A DNA stretch of 64,000 nt. Source: JBAXXL01 sp038206725. Its GTDB lineage: Bacteria; Bacteroidota; Ignavibacteria; Kapaibacteriales; UBA2268. The translations under genes and the position numbers were made by a program. Of this stretch, positions 8,304 through 17,292 are shown piece after piece. The stretch is from the NCBI GenBank assembly GCA_038206725.1, contig JBBRAO010000012.1, positions 1 through 64,000 on the forward strand, read 5' to 3'. Under the pieces are notes generated by a model. The model was not told where the DNA came from. It ran no database searches and was given only the letters and a program-made list of their open reading frames with translations. Each line of letters opens with the position of its first letter. The first letter of the stretch is position 1.

Positions 8304-8963
8304 ACCGCTTTTGTCAAGGTATTTCAAAACTTTGTCAATTCTTGCGTAAACTTGGTCTAAAGTTCCTACACCATCGATTCTATGGATAAGGTTCATAGAG
8401 TCGTAATGCTCGATAATAGGCATCGTTAGGTTGTTGTAGTTTCGGATTCTGGTTTTGATTGATTCTTCACTGTCGTCTTTGCGTTGAGTAAGGGTACTTC
8501 CGCAAACATCGCAAATATTAAAAACTCTTGGCGGCTTATATTCTAAATGAAACGAAGCTCCGCAATTAAGGCAGGTGCGTCGAGCGGCTAAGCGCTTAAT
8601 CAATTCACTTTTTTGAACATATAAAATCAAAACAGCATCGAGTTTAAAATTGTATTTTAGGAAAAGCCGGTCTAAAGAAATAGCTTGATATAGCGTCCGC
8701 GGAAATCCATCCAAAATAAAACCTTCTTTGGCATATATATCTTTTGTAATCTGATCTTCAAGAAATTGTAACATAATTTCGTCGGGGACAAACTCACCGA
8801 CGTTGATATAATCAGCAACGGATTTCCCCAGCGGAGTTCCTGCTTTGATCTCAGCCCGTAATAAATTACCGGTCGAAAGCTGTGGCAAATGATAATTCTC
8901 TGTTATCAAAGCGCTTTGCGTACCTTTGCCTGCTCCCGGAGGTGCTATGAATATCAATCTCAT
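8292..8963 (-). CDS. adk: Adenylate kinase, zinc-type LID
   Basis: Catalyses ATP + AMP to 2 ADP. The 223 residues from the ATG at 8963 start MRLIFIAPPGAGKGT; the P-loop GAGKGT is at 10-15, with Ala in place of the more usual first Gly of GPPGAGKGT. The AMP-binding region has STGNLLRAEI (30-39) and the GFPRT motif (86-90). The LID carries a four-cysteine zinc site (C131, C134, C151, C154) as in Gram-positive and many Bacteroidota enzymes. An upstream in-frame start at 9008 would add 15 residues before the canonical beginning and is rejected. The gene ends inside the 3' end of dapD. Confidence 0.95.
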   Translation of the reverse strand: MRLIFIAPPGAGKGTQSALITENYHLPQLSTGNLLRAEIKAGTPLGKSVADYINVGEFVPDEIMLQFLEDQITKDIYAKEGFILDGFPRTLYQAISLDRLFLKYNFKLDAVLILYVQKSELIKRLAARRTCLNCGASFHLEYKPPRVFNICDVCGSTLTQRKDDSEESIKTRIRNYNNLTMPIIEHYDSMNLIHRIDGVGTLDQVYARIDKVLKYLDKSGLSQ

Positions 8964-9121
8964 TTGAATTTCATTAATTGAAAAAATAATATTTTCAAAA
9001 TTAATCAAAAATATTGATTGAAAGGTATAAATTGAAAAAATATATCAAAATATAGCTTAATATTTTTTGCAATATGTAATTATTAACAGCGTCAAATACT
9101 GAAATTATTAATTGGTAAAAT

Positions 9122-9481
9122 ATGGATACATCTTATATACCTATTGTTGTAATGCTTGTTGTCGGGTTTTCTGTAGCGGGTATTTTCCTTTTACTATCTA
9201 AATATCTTGGAGCTCGCCGCTCCACGGCGGACAAAAAGCTAACTTATGAAAGCGGATTAACCCCATTCGGCACCGCCCGTAAGCGTTTCTCAGTTAAGTT
9301 CTATATGACTGCTATGAGTTTTATAATCTTCGATGTTGAAGCTTTATTTTTATACCCCTGGGCTGTTAATTTGGTACATTCCAAATCAGCGGCTATGTTT
9401 TGGTGCGGTATTTTATTTATAGTAATACTACTCGTTGGTTACTTTTGGGAATTGAAAAAGGGAGGTTTCGAATGGGACTAA
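9122..9481 (+). CDS. nuoA: NADH-quinone oxidoreductase subunit A
   Basis: Membrane subunit of respiratory complex I: 119 residues and three transmembrane helices (about 8-28, 62-82, 90-110). The conserved loop YESGLTPFGTARKRFSVKFY and the acidic IIFDVEALFLYPWAV segment are both present. It overlaps nuoB by ten bases, so the two are translationally coupled. A TAATATTTTTTGCA element about 60 bases upstream resembles a Bacteroidota -7 box, but I see no convincing -33 partner. Only nuoA and nuoB lie here together; nuoD is nearby on the other strand and nuoC is not in the window. Confidence 0.95.
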   Translation: MDTSYIPIVVMLVVGFSVAGIFLLLSKYLGARRSTADKKLTYESGLTPFGTARKRFSVKFYMTAMSFIIFDVEALFLYPWAVNLVHSKSAAMFWCGILFIVILLVGYFWELKKGGFEWD

Positions 9482-10035
9482 ACGAAATTCTACGGAAGGA
9501 GGGATTTTTGACCACCTCGGTAGAAAAATTATTGCAGTTAGCACAGGGCAGTTCTGTTTGGCCAATGCCATTAGGGCTTTCGTGCTGTGGCATAGAGATG
9601 ATGTCGTCCGCGGCTTCACGGTTTGATATTTCGCGGTTCGGTTCGGAAGTTTTCCGAATGACTCCGCGCCAATCGGATGTTTTACTTGTTGCGGGAACTG
9701 TTACTTACAAGATGGCGCTATCGGTTCGCAATATTTATGACTTGATGCCGGACCCAAAATGGGTTATTTCGATGGGAGCTTGTGCATCATCGGGCGGAAT
9801 GTTCCGCAGTTACGCGGTTGTTCAGGGAATAGAAAAGTTTCTGCCGGTAGATGTTTATATTTCAGGTTGTCCTCCGCGTCCGGAAGCAGTACTAAAGGCG
9901 TTGATGACCATTCAAGATAAGGTTAAAAATCACCATAGACCAGATTTAGTCAATTTCGGAAAAGATGTTTCGATTATGCCGACCGGCGATAGATTTGAAT
10001 CCGAACACTTTTTCAATCCTTTAAAAAAAGATTAA
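9472..10035 (+). CDS. nuoB: NADH-quinone oxidoreductase subunit B
   Basis: Peripheral-arm subunit that ligates iron-sulfur cluster N2, the last electron carrier before quinone. From the ATG at 9472 the product is 187 aa. The cysteine ligands are visible: adjacent C38-C39 (LSCCGIEMM), C104 (MGACASSGG) and C133 (SGCPPRPEA). The start is supported by a rare strong GGAGG at 9461-9465, six bases before the ATG and inside nuoA. An earlier in-frame start at 9400 lies in the nuoA reading region and is rejected. Confidence 0.95.
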   Translation: MGLNEILRKEGFLTTSVEKLLQLAQGSSVWPMPLGLSCCGIEMMSSAASRFDISRFGSEVFRMTPRQSDVLLVAGTVTYKMALSVRNIYDLMPDPKWVISMGACASSGGMFRSYAVVQGIEKFLPVDVYISGCPPRPEAVLKALMTIQDKVKNHHRPDLVNFGKDVSIMPTGDRFESEHFFNPLKKD

Positions 10036-10083
10036 ATCTTGTAGAACAATTGAATTCAATAAAAATAAATATTAGGCGAATAA

Positions 10084-10785
10084 ATGATGGATGTTAATGA
10101 TATATATGGTGTATGGGATATATTGGGTTTACGTTACAAATCCCACCCTTGGCACGGAGTTTTTATCGGCGATATGGCACCGGAGGTTGTTACAAGTTTT
10201 ATCGAAGTAGTAACAACCGATACTGTGAAATATGAATTGGACAAGGAAACCGGATACTTGAAAGTTGACCGACCACAGAAATATTCCAGTATGTTCCCTG
10301 CTTTATATGGTTTTATACCTCAAACATATTGCGGAGTCGGAGTGGCGGATTTTTGTAATAAGGAGACCGGCAGAACTAATATAATGGGCGATAAAGACCC
10401 TATTGATATTTGCGTTTTAACGGAAAAACATATTACACACGGCGATATTTTGGTTCAAGCCGTTCCAATCGGCGGATTGAGAATGATTGACGGGGGCGAA
10501 GCGGACGATAAAATTATCGCTATAATGAAAGGCGACGAGGTATATCAAAAATGGCAGGATATAAGCGATTGTCCCGAAACATTGATCACACGTTTAGAGC
10601 ATTATTTTCTAACATATAAAGATATGCCGGGGCAACCAAACCGACGTTGTGAAATAACGCATATTTACGACAAAAAAACAGCACACGAAGTAATCAACCT
10701 CAGCAGAATTGATTATTTCAAAACTTTCGGCAATATAAAATCGAAATTGTCGCACGCCGCTATGAACGCGTTTAATGTAAAATAA
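10084..10785 (+). CDS. ppa: Inorganic pyrophosphatase (family I)
   Basis: Hydrolyses pyrophosphate to phosphate and so drives biosynthetic reactions, including the NadD reaction encoded next door. It has 233 residues. Family I signatures are present: an N-terminal VTTDTVKYELDKETG stretch, YGFIPQTYCG, and the acidic metal site GDKDPIDICVL. The insertions and length resemble longer, partly eukaryote-like forms rather than the 175-aa E. coli enzyme. The nadD start follows two bases after the stop. Translation could begin at either of two adjacent ATGs (10084 or 10087). Confidence 0.9.
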   Translation: MMDVNDIYGVWDILGLRYKSHPWHGVFIGDMAPEVVTSFIEVVTTDTVKYELDKETGYLKVDRPQKYSSMFPALYGFIPQTYCGVGVADFCNKETGRTNIMGDKDPIDICVLTEKHITHGDILVQAVPIGGLRMIDGGEADDKIIAIMKGDEVYQKWQDISDCPETLITRLEHYFLTYKDMPGQPNRRCEITHIYDKKTAHEVINLSRIDYFKTFGNIKSKLSHAAMNAFNVK

Positions 10786-10787
10786 CT

Positions 10788-11390
10788 ATGGAAAAAATCG
10801 GACTTTTCGGTGGAACTTTTAATCCTCTGCATTTTGGGCATATCAAAATCGCAGAGGCTTTTATTAAAGAACTGGAATTAACCAAATGCGTGTTCATTCC
10901 GGCGAATATTTCTCCGTTCAAAACCGATGCCGGTAGTCAAACAACTGTTGAAGCAACTCATCGTTTGAATATGCTGAAATTGGGTTTGGAGGAGTACCTT
11001 GATTTAGAATTCGACGATTTTGAAATTCGTTCAGGGGGAATATCATATACATATTTGACATTGGAGCATTATAAATCCATCCATCCCGACAGCGAATTAC
11101 ATTGGCTCATCGGTGGCGACCATATAGGCAAATTCAACCAATGGCGGAATTATGAGCATATATTGGAAATGGCGGAATTGGTGGTAGTCAATAGAAATAA
11201 TGAGCTTAGCGAAGATGACATCAGGATTTTGAACGATTTGACTAAGGGCAATTTCAGAATCATAGATATTCCGTTAATCCACATTTCCGCAACCGATATA
11301 CGGGAACGAATCCATCAGGGCATATCCATTGAAGATATTGTGCCCGTAATAGTTGTGGAGTATATTAAGATAAATAAATTGTATAGATGA
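10788..11390 (+). CDS. nadD: Nicotinate-nucleotide adenylyltransferase
   Basis: Converts nicotinate mononucleotide and ATP to deamido-NAD plus pyrophosphate, the penultimate step of NAD synthesis. The nucleotidyltransferase signature GGTFNPLHFGH is at residues 8-18, and the C-terminal ISATDIRERI motif matches the ISSTxIR element. The length of 200 aa is typical. It starts two bases after ppa, so the pair is almost certainly co-transcribed, perhaps with nuoAB. Confidence 0.93.
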   Translation: MEKIGLFGGTFNPLHFGHIKIAEAFIKELELTKCVFIPANISPFKTDAGSQTTVEATHRLNMLKLGLEEYLDLEFDDFEIRSGGISYTYLTLEHYKSIHPDSELHWLIGGDHIGKFNQWRNYEHILEMAELVVVNRNNELSEDDIRILNDLTKGNFRIIDIPLIHISATDIRERIHQGISIEDIVPVIVVEYIKINKLYR

Positions 11391-11437
11391 ATAAATTTTG
11401 AATTTTGAATGCGAAGAAGAGAAGAGAAACCCCCTAA

Positions 11438-11456
11438 CCCCCTTGCAACAAGGGGG
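11438..11456. repeat. Short hairpin of the CCCCCTTG repeat type
   Basis: An 8-base perfect stem CCCCCTTG/CAAGGGGG with a CAA loop, in the convergent gap between nadD and nuoD. The surrounding text (GAAACCCCCTAACC ... AACCGAAGA) recurs in degenerate form at 23564-23605, so it is a dispersed repeat. It could stop transcription from both sides. The rest of the 205-base gap holds a GGAAGCGGGCATCCATC motif, related to one at 52397, and nothing else recognisable. Confidence 0.6.
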
Positions 11457-11595
11457 AACCGAAGAATCAGGTGCTGTCATTGCCACGGAAGCGGGCATCC
11501 ATCTTCAAACGATTTTGAATTACTAAATTGAAAGCACTCAAATGCGGCAGATTTACTTGGATTGTCTTTGCGGTTCTCTAACTCTCATTCATAGC

Positions 11596-12870
11596 TTATT
11601 TGTCTGCTTCACCCATTATAGGGTCAATTGAACCGATGATGGCGACTATATCGGCAATCATCGAGCCTTCGGCCATAAAGGACAAACCTTGAAGGTTCGA
11701 GGCACTCGGCGAGCGGATTTTCATACGCCAAGGGCAACCTGTACCGTCGGATACAATATAAAATCCTAATTCACCTTTAGGGGATTCTATCGAGGTATAT
11801 GTATCACCCGGTTCCGGTTCTGCACCGAAATTTATCAGCATAAAGTCGTTTATCAGTTCTTCCATTTTTGTGTATATGCTACTTTTTTTCTGCATTACTT
11901 TCTTAGCTTGATCAGACATAATATCGCCCTTCGGCATCGCTTTCAAAATCTGATTAATCATCTTCGCACTTTCGTACATCTCTTCCAGACGAACCATATA
12001 TCGGGCCCAGCAATCACCTTCTGGATGGGTTATTACGTTAAAATCCAATTCGTTATAAACCAAATACGGATTATCACGTCGCAAATCGTGGGCAACGCCG
12101 CTACCACGAATACACGGACCGGTTAGTCCCAATTGAATCGCTTTGTCTTTCGGCATAATACCGATACCGGATACTCGGTCAATGAATATTCTATTGCGAT
12201 GGACTAAACTTTCGGCTTTTGTTAATTCTTTTGGAAATTCGCTCACCCATTGCGAAATTTTCTCTAATGTAGAATCGTTAATATCGTGAGCCACACCGCC
12301 TACACGCGTATAACTGGTTGTGAAACGAGCACCTGTGAACAGTTCAAACAAATCATAGAGTTTTTCGCGCTCTTGGAATGTCCATAAAAATACTGTCAAT
12401 GCTCCCAAATCTAAGCACATAGAGCCAATCGCCATTAAATGCGATGAAATTCTCGCCATTTCGCTGACCAAAGTTCTTATCCACCTTGCACGCAAGCTTT
12501 CTTCTATTCCCATTGCTTTTTCTATCGCTAAAACAATACCGACGTTATTAGAAAGCGGAGCAACATAATCCAATCTATCTGTATGTGGAATGAATTCGTG
12601 GTATGTGACATTTTCGGCGATTTTTTCATAACCGCGGTGTAGATAACCTAATTCCGGTACACAACGAACTATCGTTTCGCCTTCCAAGCGCAACAATACT
12701 CTTAAAACACCGTGGGTTGCAGGATGCTGAGGACCCATATTCAAAATCATATCCTCTTCGGCTAATGGGTCACGGTCAACAGTAATAGAATCCCGCATTA
12801 AGGTTTTTAATATCTTTTCTTGCCGTATTTGATTAATTTTTAATTCTTCTTCACGAGTCAAAATATTCAT
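11596..12870 (-). CDS. nuoD: NADH-quinone oxidoreductase subunit D
   Basis: The 49-kDa subunit of complex I, which forms the quinone site with NuoB. It has 424 residues with the family signature stretches MGPQHPATHGVLR, ELGYLHRGYEK, TDRLDYVAPLSNN and GCPWRMKIRSPS. The C terminus ends in IADIVAIIGSIDPIMGEADK, where many homologues end with a similar GEVDR. It is encoded convergently to nuoAB instead of in the usual nuoABCD order. An AlbA_2 protein lies 47 bases upstream on the same strand. Confidence 0.95.
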   Translation of the reverse strand: MNILTREEELKINQIRQEKILKTLMRDSITVDRDPLAEEDMILNMGPQHPATHGVLRVLLRLEGETIVRCVPELGYLHRGYEKIAENVTYHEFIPHTDRLDYVAPLSNNVGIVLAIEKAMGIEESLRARWIRTLVSEMARISSHLMAIGSMCLDLGALTVFLWTFQEREKLYDLFELFTGARFTTSYTRVGGVAHDINDSTLEKISQWVSEFPKELTKAESLVHRNRIFIDRVSGIGIMPKDKAIQLGLTGPCIRGSGVAHDLRRDNPYLVYNELDFNVITHPEGDCWARYMVRLEEMYESAKMINQILKAMPKGDIMSDQAKKVMQKKSSIYTKMEELINDFMLINFGAEPEPGDTYTSIESPKGELGFYIVSDGTGCPWRMKIRSPSASNLQGLSFMAEGSMIADIVAIIGSIDPIMGEADK

Positions 12871-12917
12871 AATTATTCCGTATTAAATATATTTCAAGGA
12901 CGTATTTTATAGCTTAT

Positions 12918-13568
12918 TTATTTGAGAGTAAAGTAGTCGTGGTGCGTGTTGTTGTGAATTTGCAACACACCGGCTCGAACTAATGTGATTAACAAACGCT
13001 CCGCTCGGCGCTTAGAGATGTTTACCAATTTCGCGAAATCGAGAACTGTAGCTCTTTCATAATTTTCGAGATAAGCGAATAATCTGTGTTCAGTTTGCCC
13101 GATTGATAGTTTGAAATGGTACTTCAAATCGGACTTTTCTCTTAATAAGCGAGTCATTTCGGAACTTGCTAATATTGATTTTTCACCGATTCTAATATAT
13201 GCTTTTTTTATTTTTTTGCCGTCTTCGCTTTTGGTAATCAGCTTATGTGGTTTGGTTTTACTTTCTGCAATTTCGACAATAACAATTTCTTTATTATATA
13301 GGTTTTGTACTTTTACTTCTTTCGGAGTGATGGGTGGAATAATGCAAAATTGACAAGCCGTTTCTACGACATCCAATTCTGTTTTTTCGCTTTCCACGCC
13401 ATATAAATCGCCGTTATCCTCCACTCCTATGAACAAAATTCCACCTAAAGTATTGGCAAAAGCGGTTATTTCCTTCGCGATTTTCTCGGGCGAAGAAGAT
13501 TTGCGCTTGAATTCGACGGTTGCCGATTCACCTTTTTCAATTATTTCTAATATCTTTTTGGGTCTCAT
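12918..13568 (-). CDS. AlbA_2 (Schlafen-like) domain protein with winged helix
   Basis: A 216-residue protein. Residues about 10-120 form an AlbA_2/Schlafen-like nucleic-acid-binding domain, with the hallmark ESATVEFKRK and the ITAFANTLGGILFIGVEDNG motif. Residues about 150-215 look like a winged helix (RATVLDFAKLVNISKRRAERLL). Such proteins are often annotated as putative transcriptional regulators or DNA-binding proteins; the function is not established. It probably shares transcription with nuoD. Confidence 0.75.
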   Translation of the reverse strand: MRPKKILEIIEKGESATVEFKRKSSSPEKIAKEITAFANTLGGILFIGVEDNGDLYGVESEKTELDVVETACQFCIIPPITPKEVKVQNLYNKEIVIVEIAESKTKPHKLITKSEDGKKIKKAYIRIGEKSILASSEMTRLLREKSDLKYHFKLSIGQTEHRLFAYLENYERATVLDFAKLVNISKRRAERLLITLVRAGVLQIHNNTHHDYFTLK

Positions 13569-13671
13569 TTATAAGAAATTTCAATGTTTGCAAAAAATGA
13601 TGAAATTTGATTTTAACTATTAGTAAAAAAATCATATTTTTGTAAAAGTTAACCAATAAACGTATAATAAT

Positions 13672-14280
13672 ATGATTGATTTTATGAAAGAAAAAATGCG
13701 GATTTGCTTTTTTGCCTCACACGGGGGCAGTAATATGCAGGCAATTTTGGATTGCATTGAATCCGGAACTCTCGAGGCGCAAGCATCTCTTTTGATAACA
13801 AATAATTCGCAGTCCTATGCTATGGAACGCGCTAAAGCATTCGGTATGGCGGCTTATCATTTGAGTGGTAAAACTAACCCCTCCGATTTGAATGAAGCGA
13901 TAATTGGCAAGCTACGTTTGCACAACGCCAATATTATTGTATTAGCCGGTTATATGAAAAAGCTAGACGACTCGATAATTGATTTTGTCGAGGGACGAGT
14001 TTTGAATATCCACCCTGCTTTATTACCAAAATTCGGTGGTGCTGGAATGTATGGTATGAATGTGCATAATGCTGTTATAAAGTCCGGCGAAAGTGTTTCG
14101 GGTGCGACGGTACATTTGGTAAATAATCATTACGATGATGGGAGAATACTGAACCAAATAAAGTGCAATGTTTTGGCAGGTGATACTCCTGAAGAATTAG
14201 CGGCACGTATTTTAGACATCGAACATAAAATATATGCCGATACATTGATTAAAATAACTAAAGGTGAAATAATAATCTAA
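13672..14280 (+). CDS. purN: Phosphoribosylglycinamide formyltransferase
   Basis: Transfers a formyl group from 10-formyl-THF to GAR in purine synthesis. It has about 200 residues. The N-terminal FFASHGGSNMQAILD corresponds to the GAR-binding SGxGSNLQAI loop. The active-site stretch LNIHPALLPKFGGAGMYG supplies the Asn and His, and NNHYDDGRIL supplies the catalytic Asp. Any of three close ATGs (13672, 13684, 13696) could be the start, and none has a clear Shine-Dalgarno. A TATTTTTG box at 13635-13642 may belong to its promoter. The stop overlaps the next start (TAATG). Confidence 0.9.
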   Translation: MIDFMKEKMRICFFASHGGSNMQAILDCIESGTLEAQASLLITNNSQSYAMERAKAFGMAAYHLSGKTNPSDLNEAIIGKLRLHNANIIVLAGYMKKLDDSIIDFVEGRVLNIHPALLPKFGGAGMYGMNVHNAVIKSGESVSGATVHLVNNHYDDGRILNQIKCNVLAGDTPEELAARILDIEHKIYADTLIKITKGEIII

Positions 14281-15116
14281 TGGATATCCAAATTGAAAAT
14301 ATGACGCCGAAAGATATGAACTTTGCAATCTTTATGGCTGAAATCGAAGGTTGGAACCCGGGTTTTAACGACGCCGAATGTTTTTATTCCGCCGATCCTG
14401 AAGGTTTTTTTATTGCTAAACGCGACGGTAGAAACATCGGTTGTATTTCCGCGGTCAAGTATTCCGATAAATTCGGCTTCATCGGTTTTTATGTCGTTGT
14501 ACCTGAGGAACGAGGCTCATCCGCCGGTGTAATGCTTGCCAAACGAGCAGGAAGGCATTTATACGGTTGCAATATCGGGTTGGACGGAGTTATAAATCGT
14601 GTGGAAAATTACGCTAAACTAGGTTTTAATTACGCATATAAAAATTATCGTTTCGAGTCCATAGCCAAATGTTATCCGCTCGATGAACACGTTATCCGCC
14701 TAAGCGCCGTTGACTTCGCCGACATCTTGGCTTTTGACCAAAAGTGTTTTCCGGCAAAACGTGAAGTTTTTCTGAAAAAATGGCTCAATATGCCTAATAT
14801 GAAAGCTCTAGCCTATCATTACGATGGGAAATTATTGGGTTACGGAGGAGTACGTCAATGCAAAATCGGTTGGAAAATAGGACCCCTTTTTGCAGACTCC
14901 CCGGGGGTTGCGAATAAACTTTTCCAAGGTTTATCGAATTTTACAGCAGGAAAATCCTTATACTTCGATGTTCCTGAAATAAACAAAGAAGCGATGAAAT
15001 TAACCAAACTTTACGGTATGACTCAAGTTTTTTCAACCGCGCGTATGTACACCGAAAATGCGCCGGAACTCGAATATAATAAAATTTACAGTATAACAAG
15101 TTTTGAATTGGGGTAA
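14280..15116 (+). CDS. GNAT-family N-acetyltransferase
   Basis: 278 residues. The N-terminal half is a GNAT acetyltransferase fold: IGCISAVKYSDKFGFIGFYVVVPEERGSSAGVMLAKRAG carries the beta-4/beta-5 core and an R/Q-x-x-G-x-G/A-like acetyl-CoA loop. The C-terminal half (about 150-275) resembles the YitH/HolE-type acetyltransferase extension. The substrate is unknown. It is coupled to purN by a one-base overlap and sits just before dprA, so the four genes 13672-17191 look like one transcription unit. Confidence 0.8.
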   Translation: MDIQIENMTPKDMNFAIFMAEIEGWNPGFNDAECFYSADPEGFFIAKRDGRNIGCISAVKYSDKFGFIGFYVVVPEERGSSAGVMLAKRAGRHLYGCNIGLDGVINRVENYAKLGFNYAYKNYRFESIAKCYPLDEHVIRLSAVDFADILAFDQKCFPAKREVFLKKWLNMPNMKALAYHYDGKLLGYGGVRQCKIGWKIGPLFADSPGVANKLFQGLSNFTAGKSLYFDVPEINKEAMKLTKLYGMTQVFSTARMYTENAPELEYNKIYSITSFELG

Positions 15117-15120
15117 TAGA

Positions 15121-16203
15121 TTGACAAAATGGAATAAAACGGATATACTTAAACTCTCATTAGCGAGAGGATTAAAATATAAAACACAACAAATGATTTT
15201 AGAATCCTATGACGGATTCGATAAATACAGTTCGAGTTATAAACCTCTGACATTGGGATTAGGAGATAACTTGACTCTTACCCGAGATGAAATAATAGCA
15301 AGTGCTGAAAACCAATTAGAGATTTGCGAAAAGAACGCAATCAATATAGTAACACTTTTCGATGAAGAGTATCCGAACTTATTGAAGCAAATCAATCAAC
15401 CTCCGCTTTTAATTTTTGTAAAAGGGGTATTGCAAAACGCCGATTCCGTCGCCATTGCAATTGTTGGAACAAGAGCCTGCACATTTTACGGCAGAATAGC
15501 CGCCGAATCGTACGCGGCTCATTTCGCGAGAAACAATATAGTTGTTGTCAGCGGATTGGCTTATGGTATAGATTCTTATGCTCATTCAGCGACTGTCAAA
15601 GCTAATGGTGTTACCTACGCGGTTATTGCCTGCGGTATTGATACCAATTTGCCGAGTGAACAAGCGAAGAAGGCAAATAAAATTATTGACAGCGGTGGTG
15701 CGCTAATTTCACAATTTCATTGTGGTATATCGGCATTTCCTTCACTTTTTTTACAAAGGAACCGTATAATCTCGGGGATAAGTACCGCAACGGTTGTTAT
15801 AGAAAGCGGCCAGAGTGGAGGTTCACTAAACACGGCAAGATTTGCCGGAGAAGAATCGCGCGATGTATTTGCACTTCCCGGTAATATAAGCTCAGAAAAG
15901 AGCAAAGGTACAAACGAACTTATCAAAAGCGGCGGCGCGATAATAACTTTAAAACCGGAAGATGTATTAGAACAACTCGGTTTAGTGCAAACTTCGATTT
16001 CGTTTAACGAGAAGAAACACAAATTCAAATCTCCCGAAGAACAGAAAGTTTGGGACGCTATCGGAATGGAGCCTATGCACATAGACCAAATCGCCGATAA
16101 AACAGAGCTCGAAATTTCAAAATTGTTGGTTGTATTACTCGATATGGAGTTTTCGGGATTGTTGAGACAACTACCCGGAAAAAATTATATAAGAGAACAC
16201 TAA
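15121..16203 (+). CDS. dprA: DNA-processing protein DprA/Smf
   Basis: Loads RecA on incoming single-stranded DNA during natural transformation. An N-terminal SAM-like helical region (about 5-60) is followed by the Rossmann-like core with VAIVGTRACTFYG, VVSGLAYGIDSYAH, FLQRNRIISGIS and ESGQSGGSLNTARFA. A C-terminal winged helix follows (HIDQIADKTELEISKLL). The usual SEYPPG-like segment is altered (SQFHCGISAFPS). There is no ATG early enough: TTG at 15121, five bases after the GNAT stop, or TTG at 15103 overlapping it, are the candidates. I prefer 15121. Confidence 0.9.
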   Translation: MTKWNKTDILKLSLARGLKYKTQQMILESYDGFDKYSSSYKPLTLGLGDNLTLTRDEIIASAENQLEICEKNAINIVTLFDEEYPNLLKQINQPPLLIFVKGVLQNADSVAIAIVGTRACTFYGRIAAESYAAHFARNNIVVVSGLAYGIDSYAHSATVKANGVTYAVIACGIDTNLPSEQAKKANKIIDSGGALISQFHCGISAFPSLFLQRNRIISGISTATVVIESGQSGGSLNTARFAGEESRDVFALPGNISSEKSKGTNELIKSGGAIITLKPEDVLEQLGLVQTSISFNEKKHKFKSPEEQKVWDAIGMEPMHIDQIADKTELEISKLLVVLLDMEFSGLLRQLPGKNYIREH

Positions 16204-16213
16204 AGGTAAGAAT

Positions 16214-17191
16214 ATGAATTTTAAAAATAAATATCAAGAAATGCTAATTGCGGCGGAAACATTTATGATGGAACAGGTTCCGGAGAAGGAACCAATGTAT
16301 CTATACGAGCCTTTTCGTTATGTTATTTCCGCGGGCGGTAAGCGAATAAGACCGGTTTTGGCGTTGATTTGCGCGGCCGCTTGCGGAACGGACTGGAGAA
16401 ATGCTTTGCCGGTTGCCGCGGCAATAGAGATTCTGCATAATTTTACATTGGTTCACGACGATATTATGGACAATTCCCCGTTCCGCCGAGGACGAGAAAC
16501 AGTTCATAAAAAGTGGGATGAAGCAAGGGCTATTTTGACAGGCGATATAATGATTGCTTGGGCGTATAAAATCTTACAATTCAAGCATCCACGATACGCA
16601 GAAATCATCTCTGTTTTTACGAAGGGATTAGTAGATGTAAACGAAGGACAGGGTTATGATATGCTCTTTAATGAGAAAAATGATACTGCATACGACGATT
16701 ATTTGATGATGATAAAGAAAAAAACAAGTGCTTTACTGATAACTCCGGCACTGATGGGTGCACATATTGCGGAAGCCAATTTAACAAAACAAATGGCATT
16801 AGCCGGATACGCGCTAGATTTAGGATTGGCCTTTCAAATTCAGGACGATTATCTTGATATGACCGCGGATGAAGCGGAATTAGGTAAGAAAACCGGTTTG
16901 GATATAGTTGAAGGTAAAAAAACTTGTTTGATTATAAAGGCTAATGAAAAGGATCTCAATGCGGAAGACCGTAAACTGATGGACCGTTTTTATAATGAGA
17001 ATGGACTGCCGATGGAATATGTACCACAAATGAGTGAAATTTTCCAAAAGTACGGCGTATATGATGAAATTCTGGAAATAATTGATAATTATTTCGAAGG
17101 CGCGAAAATGGACCTCGACGATATGCCGAAAAATGAATATACGGAGATGCTCGGATGGTTGGCGGACAGTCTGAACAAGAGGAAAAAATAA
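16214..17191 (+). CDS. Polyprenyl diphosphate synthase (short-chain type)
   Basis: An isoprenyl chain elongation enzyme of 325 residues. The first Asp-rich motif DDIMD is at 82-86 and the second, DDYLD, at 211-215; GGKRIRP (41-47) binds isopentenyl diphosphate. The fifth residue before the first Asp motif is Phe77. In family knowledge a bulky residue there limits product length to about C15-C20, so a farnesyl or geranylgeranyl diphosphate synthase is more likely than an octaprenyl enzyme. It starts ten bases after dprA and ends the presumed operon. Confidence 0.9.
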   Translation: MNFKNKYQEMLIAAETFMMEQVPEKEPMYLYEPFRYVISAGGKRIRPVLALICAAACGTDWRNALPVAAAIEILHNFTLVHDDIMDNSPFRRGRETVHKKWDEARAILTGDIMIAWAYKILQFKHPRYAEIISVFTKGLVDVNEGQGYDMLFNEKNDTAYDDYLMMIKKKTSALLITPALMGAHIAEANLTKQMALAGYALDLGLAFQIQDDYLDMTADEAELGKKTGLDIVEGKKTCLIIKANEKDLNAEDRKLMDRFYNENGLPMEYVPQMSEIFQKYGVYDEILEIIDNYFEGAKMDLDDMPKNEYTEMLGWLADSLNKRKK

Positions 17192-17292
17192 TTTCATAAA
17201 AATTAGATCATAGCAAAAAGCTTATATATTTAAAACTTTTTTGTATCTTGAGAGTCTTATATATAACTTTTTACCATTAATAAAAAAATGAA

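Noticed and set aside
8964..9008. 15-residue N-terminal extension of adenylate kinase
   Set aside because: Adenylate kinases start directly with the P-loop strand; the extension is AT-rich intergenic sequence.
9400..9471. 24-residue N-terminal extension of NuoB
   Set aside because: It lies within the nuoA coding region, and the GGAGG before 9472 marks the start.
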